A DNA stretch of 64,000 nucleotides from Isoperla grammatica (GCA_945910005.1 OX246744.1:44884965-44948964); one strand, 5' to 3'; positions 21,608-32,625 are shown, counted from the first letter of the stretch. Numbers and translations are program-made. The notes: generated by a model not told the origin, from the letters alone.

Positions 21608-21700
21608 ACACAGCAAAGCACCATAGCACAGCACACAGCACAACACAGCACGATAGCACAGCACAACACCATAGCACAGCACAACACCATAGCACGACTG
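21608..21700. repeat. AGCACAACACCAT-type short tandem repeat
   Basis: AGCACAGCACAACACCAT and variants recur four to five times. Open frames here on the minus strand are an artefact of the repeat. Confidence 0.8.
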
Positions 21701-21710
21701 CGTAGACTTA

Positions 21711-22268
21711 AAGGCGCGTCCACACTGCTGCAACAAGCTGCGCGGAATGTTTGCAAACGTTCGTAAACCCATAAAATTTGTCAGTGTGGACGGCAAACCG
21801 CGCACGCGCGCGCTGCGCTGCGCGTTCGCAAACGTTTTCCACTCCGAGTCGGTACATCAAAGGTGTTTGCGTGTTCGTGCGCGCTTGCTGTGGACGCTTT
21901 CTGCGCACTTCCCTGTTCGTAGGCCACCGCGCGCGCGTAAATCGACCAATATCGTCTCTTCTCAAGTCAGTTAACAAATACGAACCTCTGTAGATGTCTC
22001 TGCTTTTAAATAGAGACGACATCCAGAATCGACGTTGACTCTTTTTATTCTTTTTTTTTTTTAACGCGTCGCAAAGTATAATGAACGCAGCACTCGCAAC
22101 CGCGGTTGTCTCCTCCATGGTGCGCGTTGTAGCTGGAACATCGACAAACACTGACGAACCTCGCAAATGTTGCACCGGTTTGGACGTTAGTTGCGCGCGC
22201 GCACTAATTGGTTCACAAACGTTTGCGAACGTTTTGCGCAGCTTGTTGCAGCAGTGTGTACGCGCCTT
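21711..22268. mobile_element. Non-autonomous DNA transposon, about 50-bp TIRs, flanked by TTA
   Basis: The left end AAGGCGCGTCCACACTGCTG and the right end CAGCAGTGTGTACGCGCCTT are inverted matches extending inward through CAACAAGCTGCGC and TTTGCAAACGTT. TTA(A) is present on both sides. The CpG-rich interior has no transposase motif. The superfamily is uncertain; a 3-4 bp TTA/TTAA target would fit PIF/Harbinger-like or piggyBac-like insertion. Confidence 0.82.
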
Positions 22269-22845
22269 AACAACCTTATCAGTTACACGGGTTTTAATTT
22301 TCTAAAATATACACAACATACAAAAATTTAGCTTTGAAATTGAAACATTGAATTTTGAAAGTTAGAATCTGAAGTAGAGAAATCCTATTATCGGTTTAGG
22401 CGTGAGAAGTGTAAGTTTAGAAGCATATTTTAGCGGTAAAATGACAACTGCCGAACGCTCTTAAAACGTACTTCCGAAGTCTACCGGGCAGGCCTAACAA
22501 GGCTCGCAAGCCGACATGTTTTCTGGTTTCCGCCTCCTCTACTCCTCAATGTTGTCTAACTCTAATTAACAGAGATTCTCAGTTCAACCAGAGTTGCTCA
22601 ATTAACACACAAACTGGTTCACTTGATGCAACAATAACACTTGTTAGGCGAGCGACCACTTGTCTTATTTCACACAACCACTTGGCGGCCAACACGGGCG
22701 AGGGCGGCTGCCAATTCGTCATTGTTGAAGTGTTTTTACTCCTCGTGCCAACCTAAGAAGCACCCTGCCAATCACTTACCTCAACTATTCTTTAAAATAT
22801 ATAACTATATATCAAATATAACTATAAACTATAAAGTCAGTTTCG

Positions 22846-22965
22846 TTATTGAGTGGGTAGTATAGACTCTAAATGTGAATTTATTTATTTATTTCGTTAC
22901 TGAGTGGGTAGTAGGCCCTACTAGTATAGACTCTAAATGTGATTTTTTTTTTTTAGGCGATGGTA
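22846..22965 (+). mobile_element. Family B tail fragment, duplicated
   Basis: GAGTGGGTAG and GACTCTAAATGTGA occur twice, each with the tail side of family B. The second is interrupted by AGGCCCTACTAGT-type extra sequence relative to the copies at 29418 and 42173. Confidence 0.7.
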
Positions 22966-23130
22966 TAATGGTGGAGATCATAAATGTCAATCATACCTAT
23001 TATTCAGCACACGCGTACAATTCAACACACGCGTACAATGAATGACGTCACAAAACGAGCCAATGTCATTAATACAGCAAGTGGCCGAGTGCGCAGCTGT
23101 ACAACGACTGGGCTACCCATCAAGTATGTC

Positions 23131-23172
23131 GTCCACACACGCACACACACACGCACGCACACACACGCACAA
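23131..23172. repeat. (CA)n microsatellite
   Basis: Runs of ACACACGC and ACACACAC dinucleotides. Confidence 0.9.
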
Positions 23173-23542
23173 AGTAAGAGTGGTTTCTAAGATCACATTC
23201 CATCTCACAGTACCGTTGTGAGGACTGGACCTCCATCCTCCACCGCCATTATTATCTTGATCCGATCGGTTACGGTATAATAAACAACCGTATAATCTAT
23301 CTATGAAGCCGGTGGGTTCCATCTCATCTCTCGAACAAGGCTGTGGTTCACTCGGATCCATTAGTGGTGGGATGCAATCGTACAAATACAGTTGTGCAAT
23401 GGACCAGTTCAAGATGAGGATTCAACTTTGATGTTATGAAACACAATTTCACGGGGTTTTGAATGTAAACGAAGCACAATATCAAGAAATAGCCGAGTCA
23501 GGGACTCAGGAGGCTTTAGTGTTTAAGTATCAGGGTTAATTC

Positions 23543-23887
23543 CAGTGGTATATTCCTAAAATAAAAAGTGCCTAGGCGGTTGAATGTACATGTGCACGGT
23601 GTGGGGGGTGGGGGTGGGGGGTGGGGGAGGGGGGGGGGGGGGGAGGGCGATAGCGATTGTTTTAAGTGGCAGGAAAAAGATTTTACAGAAATTAAACCTG
23701 AATACATGAAGAGGTTGAGGTAAAATATTTTTTTCTCAATTATAGATATTATGAATACTACATGGGTTCCTGAAATTTAATGTGAAAAAGCGCCTAGGCT
23801 AGCCCAGCCTCCAAATAAAAATGCCTAGGCAACTGCCTAGGCATTTTTTACTTTTTCCCTGCCCGCCTAGGCTTGAATACAACACTG
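23543..23887. mobile_element. hAT-superfamily MITE (family H), copy 2, with perfect 8-bp TSD
   Basis: Starts CAGTGGTATATTC and ends GAATACAACACTG. GTTAATTC is present immediately on both sides (23535-23542 and 23888-23895), an exact 8-bp duplication diagnostic of hAT-type insertion. A long G-rich tract lies at about 23600-23645, and a TGCCTAGGCA-type palindrome lies near the right end. Confidence 0.92.
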
Positions 23888-24062
23888 GTTAATTCTATGC
23901 CCCATGTCGCTAATGTAGATTATCTGTACACAGACAGTGAACCACTATGATCGAAGCTAGTCCGCCGCAAAGTGCAGCAACTGCCAATTACGCTGAGAAA
24001 TGCTCTCATATGTTGGTGGTCCACTCATTAGACCAAATCCTCTGTCAGGCTCTGAATAGCCC

Positions 24063-24113
24063 AGTTAGTTAGTTAGTTAGTTAGTTATGACGAGACAGAC
24101 AGACAGACAGAAC
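24063..24113. repeat. (TTAG)n and (CAGA)n microsatellites
   Basis: TTAGTTAGTTAGTTAG is followed closely by ACAGACAGACAGACAG. Confidence 0.85.
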
Positions 24114-24185
24114 ATTTTAATGTGTTGGATCTATCTTGATTGTGGAGAAAGTCCAGGACCAATAAGTATGAGCTTTTTAGACATT

Positions 24186-24385
24186 NNNNNNNNNNNNNNN
24201 NNNNNNNNNNNNNNNNNNNNNNNNNNNNNNNNNNNNNNNNNNNNNNNNNNNNNNNNNNNNNNNNNNNNNNNNNNNNNNNNNNNNNNNNNNNNNNNNNNNN
24301 NNNNNNNNNNNNNNNNNNNNNNNNNNNNNNNNNNNNNNNNNNNNNNNNNNNNNNNNNNNNNNNNNNNNNNNNNNNNNNNNNNNNN
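24186..24385. other. Assembly gap (200 N)
   Basis: Exactly 200 unresolved bases. A round number is typical of a scaffolding gap of unknown true length. Any open frame spanning it is meaningless. Confidence 0.99.
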
Positions 24386-24534
24386 CCTGGGCCAAATTGG
24401 TGTAATGTCCTCCACTGGAAATCAGTTCTTGTAACTAAGTGGGTACTGGGTACACACAAATTACACGCCTTGTTATATTCTACAAAGAAAAAATCTTTAC
24501 AAGTCTTGATTTATATTTTTATGTCGGCGAGCGG

Positions 24535-24668
24535 CGAGCCCTGCGCCCTGATTCTGAATGATGACGATACGTTTATCACCGGTTTCAGTTGTTAGAAGAA
24601 GGCGACGAGCCAATCACGCCTTCAGTAACGACTAAACCCGCTGATAAATTTATCGTCGCCCATACAGA
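24535..24668. mobile_element. Palindromic MITE (family D), copy 1
   Basis: CCTGATTCTGAA...TTTATCACCGGTTTCAG at the left matches, inverted, ACTAAACCCGCTGATAAA...CAGAATCG at the right, around a short GAGCCAATCACG centre. The same architecture occurs at 45053-45201. Confidence 0.8.
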
Positions 24669-24682
24669 ATCGCCCTACTGGC

Positions 24683-24800
24683 AATGCTACCTGATCGTGG
24701 TGGGCAGATTTGCGTGCTTTGCTGATCCCGAGAGCTATGGCGGCGGAAGCGTATGCTTCTGGTAGCCGGCCACCCTAGCCGGACAGGTCGAATCGAAGTG
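24683..24800 (+). repeat. Conserved segment of a probable non-LTR element, copy 1
   Basis: GCTACCTGATCGTGGTGGGC through CCACCCTAGCCGGACAGGTC is shared with 32508-32620 at high similarity. From memory, similar blocks occur in untranslated regions of non-LTR retrotransposons in many invertebrates; I cannot verify which. No reverse transcriptase frame is attached here. Confidence 0.55.
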
Positions 24801-24960
24801 GAGAATCCAGACGAAAGGACCTCCCCGTCTTCCTACTTTCCCTCTTCCTCCAAAGACCCTTCCCTCCCCCCCCACCCCTGACGTCATAGTTGTCGAGTAC
24901 GTCATTAAAACTCAAATAATTAAATAAATTTTATTTTCGTTCGTTATCAAGCTCCTAGTA

Positions 24961-26765
24961 TGACGTCACACTGGCTGTGTATAAGCGCCGCCATGCGGGG
25001 GGCTCGCGCAACTCTACTGCGCAAGCGCCGAGGACACGTCACACTGGCTGTGTATAAGCGGGGGGCTCGCGCAACTCTACTGCGCAAGCGCCGAGGACAC
25101 GTCACACTGGCTGTGTATAAGCGGGGGGCTCGCGCAACTCTACTGCGCAAGCGCCGAGGACACGTCACACTGGCTGTGTATAAGCGGGGGGCTCGCGCAA
25201 CTCTACTGCGCAAGCGCCGAGGACACGTCACACTGGCTGTGTATAAGCGGGGGGCTCGCGCAACTCTACTGCGCAAGCGCCGAGGACACGTCACACTGGC
25301 TGTGTATAAGCGGGGGGCTCGCGCAACTCTACTGCGCAAGCGCCGAGGACACGTCACACTGGCTGTGTATAAGCGGGGGGCTCGCGCAACTCTACTGCGC
25401 AAGCGCCGAGGACACGTCACACTGGCTGTGTATAAGCGGGGGGCTCGCGCAACTCTACTGCGCAAGCGCCGAGGACACGTCACACTGGCTGTGTATAAGC
25501 GGGGGGCTCGCGCAACTCTACTGCGCAAGCGCCGAGGACACGTCACACTGGCTGTGTATAAGCAGGGGGCTCGCGCAACTCTACTGCGCAAGCGCCGAGG
25601 ACACGTCACACTGGCTGTGTATAAGCGGGGGGCTCGCGCAACTCTACTGCGCAAGCGCCGAGGACACGTCACACTGGCTGTGTATAAGCGGGGGGCTCGC
25701 GCAACTCTACTGCGCAAGCGCCGAGGACACGTCACACTGGCTGTGTATAAGCGGGGGGCTCGCGCAACTCTACTGCGCAAGCGCCGAGGACACGTCACAC
25801 TGGCTGTGTATAAGCGGGGGGCTCGCGCAACTCTACTGCGCAAGCGCCGAGGACACGTCACACTGGCTGTGTATAAGCGGGGGGCTCGCGCAACTCTACT
25901 GCGCAAGCGCCGAGGACACGTCACACTGGCTGTGTATAAGCGGGGGGCTCGCGCAACTCTACTGCGCAAGCGCCGAGGACACGTCACACTGGCTGTGTAT
26001 AAGCGCCGCCATGCGGAGGGCTGGTGCAACTCTACTGCGCAAGCGCCGAGGACACGTCACACTGGCTGTGTATAAGCGGGGGGCTCGCGCAACTCTACTG
26101 CGCAAGCGCCGAGGACACGTCACACTGGCTGTGTATAAGCGGGGGGCTCGCGCAACTCTACTGCGCAAGCGCCGAGGACACGTCACACTGGCTGTGTATA
26201 AGCGGGGGGCTCGCGCAACTCTACTGCGCAAGCGCCGAGGACACGTCACACTGGCTGTGTATAAGCGGGGGGCTCGCGCAACTCTACTGCGCAAGCGCCG
26301 AGGACACGTCACACTGGCTGTGTATAAGCGGGGGGCTCGCGCAACTCTACTGCGCAAGCGCCGAGGACACGTCACACTGGCTGTGTATAAGCGGGGGGCT
26401 CGCGCAACTCTACTGCGCAAGCGCCGAGGACACGTCACACTGGCTGTGTATAAGCGGGGGGCTCGCGCAACTCTACTGCGCAAGCGCCGAGGACACGTCA
26501 CACTGGCTGTGTATAAGCGGGGGGCTCGCGCAACTCTACTGCGCAAGCGCCGAGGACACGTCACACTGGCTGTGTATAAGCGGGGGGCTCGCGCAACTCT
26601 ACTGCGCAAGCGCCGAGGACACGTCACACTGGCTGTGTATAAGCGGAGGGCTGGTGCAACTCTACTGCGCAAGCGTCGAGGACACGTCACACTGGCTGTG
26701 TATAAGCGGGGGGCTCGCGCAACTCTCCTGCGCATGCGCCGAGGGCATAACTGTGACGTCATAGG
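24961..26765. repeat. 63-bp GC-rich minisatellite, about 28 units
   Basis: Landmarks recur at 25038, 25101 and 25164, a 63-bp period. The total offset from 25038 to 26686 is 26 periods plus 10 bp, and the 10 bp is explained by one CGCCGCCATG insertion near 26005. The same insertion also occurs in the first unit near 24985, about 1,018 bp away, indicating higher-order duplication. Because 63 is divisible by three, long open frames appear on both strands; these are not genes. Each unit has CACGTCAC and CTGCGCAAGCGC. A full TGACGTCA lies at each edge (24961, and a variant near 26755) and TGCGCATGCGC lies near 26731. Confidence 0.97.
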
Positions 26766-27680
26766 AAAGTTGTCCACCACGCATTGTCACTTTAGTTGCA
26801 CACTCGCTATTTGTAACTCCCGGGCAAGAGGAAAATAAAATGACAGGGTTACCACTGCCAGCGATTACCTGCACAGTTTCGCAACGAGGTTAATTGAGAC
26901 GTTATGAAATCTGAGTACAAAACTATCAACTCGCCAGTGGGATACATTCAAACCGCCATTTTGTCTCTACTTCACAACAAAAGTATAAAACGTTACATGG
27001 GCACTGATGAAAACATATTAAAACAGGGCCGTAACTAGGGGTTGGTAAACCGGGTGTAAAAAATCGGGAGTAGACCATTTTAACTTGCTAATACCACCGT
27101 TAATGTCACACCGGTCACCAGTAACAAAATATGTTATAAAAAAAACATGCCTAAAACTCGTTAAAACACTCTAATTACACTAGAAGATCGAACAATTTTC
27201 TAGATTGGCTGCCCCTTCCCCCCCCCCAGACCCTCTATTGTACTTTGCCCAATCATACCCGGGTGATTTGCGGCCCACATACAAAGTGGCAGCTATGACA
27301 AATAGCTGGAAAACCATTAGAATAATTCTTATGGTTTAGAATTTAAGGTTTTTTGATCACATCTCTAAAATTACTTTCAGTACAAAAGTTTTGAAACTAT
27401 GCGTTGCACATATATTGTCAAGATCTACAGATATTCCCGAAAAAGGATAAAAAGTTATAACATTTGGAGAAGATAACTTAACTTGATATGTCATTGAAAT
27501 TGAATTGTCTTACTCTTATTTTATCCAAACGCTAGGAATAATTTTTGGCCCTGTATTTGAGAATATAAAAAAATATCTTGATAGCTACGCATAACTCCAA
27601 CATTGTATATTGAATGTACTTCTACAAGATAGGTACGAAGAAAAACCATTAAATTCTCAAGCATTTCCATCTCTTTGTGT
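26766..27680. other. AT-rich region, no gene recognised
   Basis: A short C-rich run lies near 27220. No exon or repeat structure could be supported. Confidence 0.4.
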
Positions 27681-28055
27681 CGACACCTGCAAAACGCATA
27701 AACCCTAGTATTTAATGAACACATTTCTAAACATTTTCCGTGTCTTATTTGTTTATTTATTTATTTATATTAAAAATAACAACAGTTGCCGCATAGAACC
27801 TCAAGATGTAAGATAAAAATGATAACTCATAAGGCTATAGATGGATAGAACATAAAGCAACATCCTTTTTTGTGACGAACACCTGCAAAACGCATAGACC
27901 CTATAATGAACAAAATTTCTAAACTCTTTCCGTGTTTTATTTGTTTATTTATTTTAATTAAAAATAACAACAGTTGCCGCATAGAATCTCAAGATGTAAG
28001 ACAAAAGTGATAACTCATAAGGCTATAGATGGATAGAAGAACATAAAATAACATC
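27681..28055. repeat. Direct duplication of about 190 bp
   Basis: ACCTGCAAAACGCATA ... TTGCCGCATAGAA(C/T)CTCAAG ... GGCTATAGATGGATAGAA occurs at about 27686-27860 and again at 27880-28045 with scattered differences. Confidence 0.8.
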
Positions 28056-28310
28056 ACGAATCAACATGACGGCGGTGTATGTAATGATTTCTAAAAGCAG
28101 GTTGGTGTATTTTCTAGGTTAAAGACTCTGCATGTATTTGCATGTACGGACGGGTGCACGTGAAATTAAAAGATGATTTGTGCCACATCACTTTTATAGA
28201 GGTAATAATATTTTTCTAGTAAGAATCATTATACTGCAGCCGATGTGCCGCTTTCCAGCTGACTGACTAACTAAGTGTTAACTCGTATGGTGTTCGTATA
28301 GTGTAGAAAC

Positions 28311-28830
28311 CGATAGAGGTGGCTCAGCGGTAAGACGCGAGACTAATTCGGGAGGTCGCCGGTTCGATTCCGGCCACCGGCAGTCCTGACCGAAGGTTTT
28401 TTCCGAGGTTTTCCTCAGTCGTAAAGGCAAATTCTAGGATTAGTCCTACTACACTGGCCACGCCGTAAGAAGCGAGGTGTCCCCTAAAATTCTGAGAAGA
28501 GACGATCGCTCCACACGATCTATTTCAACGGTATTCACGATACCTGTATTGTTATTGTCCACTGCATTGGCTGCACCGACCGTGAATGGAATGCGACCCC
28601 ACCACGTCTGACAACATGCGAGCGATATTATCACTACAATACCTGAGGCAGGAGAACGGGATGCAACTAGATTTAGGTTGGTAGTTGTCACACGCGTCAC
28701 TTCACTATTACATAATCCGTGACGAAAAGACCTCGAGCATTCCTTCCCAGCTATCCAAACACCCTAACACACATAGGGGCACATCAGGTTTAAAGCTGGT
28801 GTGCACCCTATAACGGGTATCCCTACGAAA
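28311..28830 (+). mobile_element. tRNA-derived SINE (family A) split by a 275-bp insertion
   Basis: The head and first half of the body (28311-28452) and the second half with tail (about 28728-28830) are in the correct order. They are separated by sequence absent from other copies (28453-28727). I do not recognise the insertion; a weak target duplicate (ACTAC / ACTATTAC) is possible. Confidence 0.85.
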
Positions 28831-28847
28831 ACTACCATTTTTATGGT

Positions 28848-29022
28848 GTGGAAGGAATGTCTGAGGGCTACCTCGCAGTACATAATCCCAGCATTCGCCT
28901 TTATGACTGAAGAAAATCTCTAGAAAAGCTTTCAGTCACGATTGCCGGTAACGGGAATCGAACCGGCGACCTCCCGAATTAGAATATAGTTTCACGTGTT
29001 ACCGCTAAGCCACCTCTATCGG
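28848..29022 (-). mobile_element. tRNA-derived SINE (family A), 3'-truncated, inverted to its neighbour
   Basis: The minus-strand head (GATAGAGGTGGCTTAGCGGT, GGTTCGATTCCC) and first part of the body are present; the GCTGGTGTGCACC end is missing. It is placed tail to tail with the preceding plus-strand copy, so a transcript across both could fold back. Confidence 0.85.
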
Positions 29023-29361
29023 TGATGCAATAATGTCTAAACTGCAGGTTGTTACATGTTTGTTTTTACTTTTAATTTGGGACGAGCGCATTGCACACAA
29101 CCGGAACCCTCATACGACATAATAGGCCTATAGATTAGGTGTAACAGTCTGTAAAGTGTTCCACTATGGGCCATTCTGTATAAAATCTAGATGTAGGTAT
29201 TCAAAGTTCACCAATTGCATAAAAACTCTGTAACATATAATCATGGACTTACAACTATCTGTACCTATATGCAACATGGTTCGAATACGCGTCTGCGATT
29301 CTCACTTCCGGTTTTGTGTATTGTCGGGCAATTAAGCCCCTATCGCTAAGCAATTACACAT

Positions 29362-29462
29362 CAGGGTTGGTTTAGTCGCTTTAAATTAAAGTCCCCCACT
29401 GCAAATCAGTTTCATTACTGAGTGGGTAGACTCTAAATGTGAATTTATTTATTTTATTTTAT
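29362..29462 (+). mobile_element. Family B, truncated copy
   Basis: GGTTGGTTTAGTCGCTTTAA through GAGTGGGTAGACTCTAAATG and a TTTATTTATTTT tail. The 5' half is absent. Confidence 0.82.
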
Positions 29463-29641
29463 TTAACAACAATGTGAACAATGTCAGAATCCTAAACTTA
29501 AGGGCTAAAATGGCCCCCTACCGCCTTCTTCCATGGGTATTGAATTAGTACGCTGATTTATTAGCTGATTCAGACCCAGTAACGAAGTTACTATTATAAG
29601 TCCATGATATAATAATCTCATCTGACTTTCTTTCTGCAGGA

Positions 29642-29770
29642 TAACGGTAACGCTGCAGTATTACGATCTCGGGATAAGATTCTAGATAAAGTTATCCCAA
29701 GGATAAATAGTGACTTATACCGAGATCGTAATATCGGGGATAACTTCCGGATAAGTATTTCATTAGGAAT
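29642..29770. repeat. Imperfect hairpin element
   Basis: ATTACGATCTCGGGATAAG and TTATACCGAGATCGTAAT are inverted matches, with further TAGATAAAGTTATCCC / GGATAA repeats. Confidence 0.65.
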
Positions 29771-30119
29771 AATCCAATACAGGTGGTTCACCTGTTCGAT
29801 AGGAAAATTATTCTTGATGATACAATTCCACAACTTCAATTCAATGCAAGGATACATTCAGATGAATGATGAATCAATCGTTAGTAGGCGTATAGAAACT
29901 TTTTCGTGAGCACGTTTAAATCTGTGCACACGAGAAATTAACAGACTATTCGTGCCACCTCGGATTAAAGTAGGTACCAATTGAAATGTGTAGAACTACG
30001 CGGTGAAACTTGAGTCCCTAACCTTGAGGTCGCGACCTGCACGCCTGATATATTTAATTAGTTACTCTACTGGATGCCAGAGATATTCAATTAGCCAATA
30101 ATGTTCTTGTAGAACCAGT

Positions 30120-30727
30120 TATAGTCGTCGTACAACATCTTCGGTAATGCTTCCGTCACGGTGGGTGAGCGGCAGCCAACCAGCGGCCGTGGCTAATTCA
30201 AATACCTGCTCGGGTTGGCCGAGACCGTAAACACGTCATTGATTGATGACAAAAGCATTACCGAAGTTATTTAAGACAAGTTTATAGTAGTCGGTACAGC
30301 AACTACGATAATGCTTTCGTCATCAATCAATGACGTGTTTACGGTCTCGGCCAACCCGAGCAGGTATTTAGTAATAATAATTTTTCGTAGGACTCACCAG
30401 CTTTACCTGATCTGCCCCTCTTCAGGTGACTAACTGGGTTATTAGGGTGTTTGGATAGTTGGGAAGGAATGTCCGAGGGCTGTTAGTATGACTCAATCCC
30501 AGCATTCGCCTTTACGACTGAGGAAAACCTCGGAAAAAACCTTTGCAGTCAGGACTGCCGGTGGCCGGAATCGAACCGGCGACCTCCCGAATGAGAGTCT
30601 CGCGTCCTACCGCCGAGCCACCTCTATCGGTAAAGGCAGGTATTTGAATTAGCCACGGCCGCTGGTTGGCTGCCGCTCACCCACCCGTGACGGAAGCATC
30701 ACCGAAGTTGTTGTACGACGACTGTAG
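30120..30727. mobile_element. Large foldback element interrupted by a SINE
   Basis: The left arm (GTCGTCGTACAACATCTTCG ... GACCGTAAACACGTCATTG) is matched in inverted order by 30310-30369 plus 30636-30727. A SINE occupies 30370-30635 within the right arm. The two arm pieces rejoin exactly across the SINE target duplication. Confidence 0.88.
30370..30635 (-). mobile_element. tRNA-derived SINE (family A), full length, with 10-bp TSD
   Basis: Minus orientation: the A and B box head is near 30560-30630, and the tail is AT-rich at 30370-30385. GCAGGTATTT flanks it on both sides (30360-30369 and 30636-30645), clear evidence of target-primed retroposition. Confidence 0.95.
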
Positions 30728-30890
30728 ACTGTACACTCATCATGTATGATGTGCGACGTGCGTCACTGTATGTGAATGTCTTATTAGCGGTAGATAGAGA
30801 AATCTTAAATATCGATTGACCCGTTATACGGTTATAGGATGGTTGGTAGGAAATGAGACATTAGTACACGGAAGTAAGTGTTAAAAGTAA

Positions 30891-31192
30891 AGATCTCTCA
30901 CACCAAGAAGTAAGATAGTGTCAGGGGAGTCAGGACGGCCCACAATTAGTTTCCAACTTAACAAGTGCGAATCACTAACGTTTTTCCCGATTATATATTA
31001 CAATTTGGTTGCGTTACGTTTTTTGACGGAAACCTGCTTGCACGTTTTCTTGTGCGTTACCGTCAAAAAACTTACCACAACCAAATTGTACTAGATAATC
31101 GGGAAAGACGTTACAGTGATTCGCACTTGTTAAGTTGGAAACTAAATGTGGGCGGTCCTGATAGTATCTTACTTCTTGCTGTGAGAGACCTA
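30891..31192. mobile_element. Long-TIR MITE (family C), copy 2, near-perfect 300-bp hairpin
   Basis: The ends are CTCTCACACCAAGAAGTAAG and CTTACTTCTTGCTGTGAGAG. The arms continue as inverted matches almost to the centre, including CAACTTAACAAGTGCGAATC against GATTCGCACTTGTTAAGTTG. It has an extra arm segment that copy 1 lacks. Transcription would give a long double-stranded RNA. Confidence 0.92.
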
Positions 31193-31239
31193 TACACTAG
31201 GCAAGTCGACTAGCGTCAAAATAGAGGATTGAGATCCGC

Positions 31240-31345
31240 CCTTAATGTCAATATTTTTGTGACGTTCGTCTGTCATTAAAACTTACACTAGTGTAGCCAG
31301 TGCAGGTTATTATCTCGTGTCCAGTGTAAGACAGACGAACGAAGC
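31240..31345. repeat. Short inverted repeat
   Basis: GACGTTCGTCTGTC and GACAGACGAACG lie about 60 bp apart. Only a hairpin can be claimed. Confidence 0.5.
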
Positions 31346-32505
31346 TACCTACGGTAAGGCGCACTTATTCCACTACATACAAGCGGAAATAAGAATACAA
31401 ATTCGCGCCAATTAGCTCCAAACACGAACGCCTGTGTGTACGAGTACGACTGAATGCAGAGTCGTGCGAAACCCAAGTCGGTTGACCCGTGGGGCGCTAA
31501 GAGAACGACAAAGCCGGCCGACTGGAGGTCAATTAGACGAGGCCCGAGTAACGGACTTGTAATTAGCGAGTACTGCGCTGTACTGTACACACTCATAAGT
31601 CATAACAAACACAGATGTTGATGTTGGGAGAGGAGAGATGCGGGAACACTTAACAATAATGACCTCGGGCAGTTGGTTTTTTGCATATCAATTGTGGCCT
31701 CTGCCCCCCCCCCCACACACACACTAGTAATAAAGCTGAAATGATGTAATAATCATTATGTAAGCCTAGTTATTAAATTTTGTTCACCAATTTAAGCACA
31801 GAAGTATATCATGGTTTTTTTAAAAGTGCTCGTCTCAAGCCTATGCTATGTCATCCTTTGACTCAAATTTTATACCGTCATTCTCGTGCAAAAAAATAAA
31901 ATAAATAAAAATAAAAAATGCAAAAGACTAGGCTAAGGTCTAGTACTACATATTCGTCAAATAGCTTGTTGTCTCCATGGCAACGACCAATCAAAACCCT
32001 TGAAATCCTTCAAAATCAAATAGTTTAATTGCTACAAATAACTTTCCTATTAGGAGATTGTAAGACTGGACCTAAGCAGCATTTATTCAAAACTTGAGTA
32101 AGAAAAAATCAGATTATTTTAAAAGACTCGTATCAATTAATTATATTTTATAGTGTATCCTATTTAAATCGGCGGTGCAACAGACAAAAGAGAGGAATTA
32201 TAAATCTAAGCTAATTTGAAACAGATGTACTCGACGACTCATGTACAGCAAAAACAATAAAGAGAAATGCGTTAATTGCAGACATATAACTAATTAGTAC
32301 AAATGCGTTTATTGGTAATTTAATAACTCGTGCAACTGACAAAAGAGAGAAATGGTGAGTAGAACATTACTAATTGAAAGAGGTAGGTATGTAAAATACG
32401 CGCAACAATGAAGAAAAACGTGCGTCCATATGAGTGAAAATAGGCATAATCGAAAACATATAATAATAACAAAATGGTTTTATTTCAAACTTGTTTATTT
32501 TATCC
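31346..32505. other. AT-rich region, no gene recognised
   Basis: A C-rich/CA run lies near 31703-31725. No exon, RNA or clear repeat was found. Confidence 0.4.
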
Positions 32506-32507
32506 TG

Positions 32508-32625
32508 CCCGGGCCTGCTACCTTATCGTGGTGGACAGGTTTGCGTGCTTCGGTGATCCCGAGAGCTATGCTGGCGGAAGCGTATGCTTCTGATAGGGCC
32601 ACCCTAGCCGGACAGGTCGAGGGGG
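32508..32625 (+). repeat. Conserved segment of a probable non-LTR element, copy 2
   Basis: GCTACCTTATCGTGGTGGAC through CCACCCTAGCCGGACAGGTC matches the copy at 24683. In both copies a pyrimidine-rich stretch with TTCCTCC follows. No coding region is attached. Confidence 0.55.

Noticed and set aside
21234..21695. Cysteine-rich minus-strand frames
   Set aside because: The cysteines come from CAGA- and CACAG-type repeats read in the other direction.
24085..24595. Open frames across 24186-24385
   Set aside because: They pass through 200 unresolved bases and carry no information.
24947..26838. Long open frames (more than 240 codons) on both strands
   Set aside because: The 63-bp unit is divisible by three and happens to lack stops in several frames; the 21-residue reading repeats without variation and has no start or splice context.
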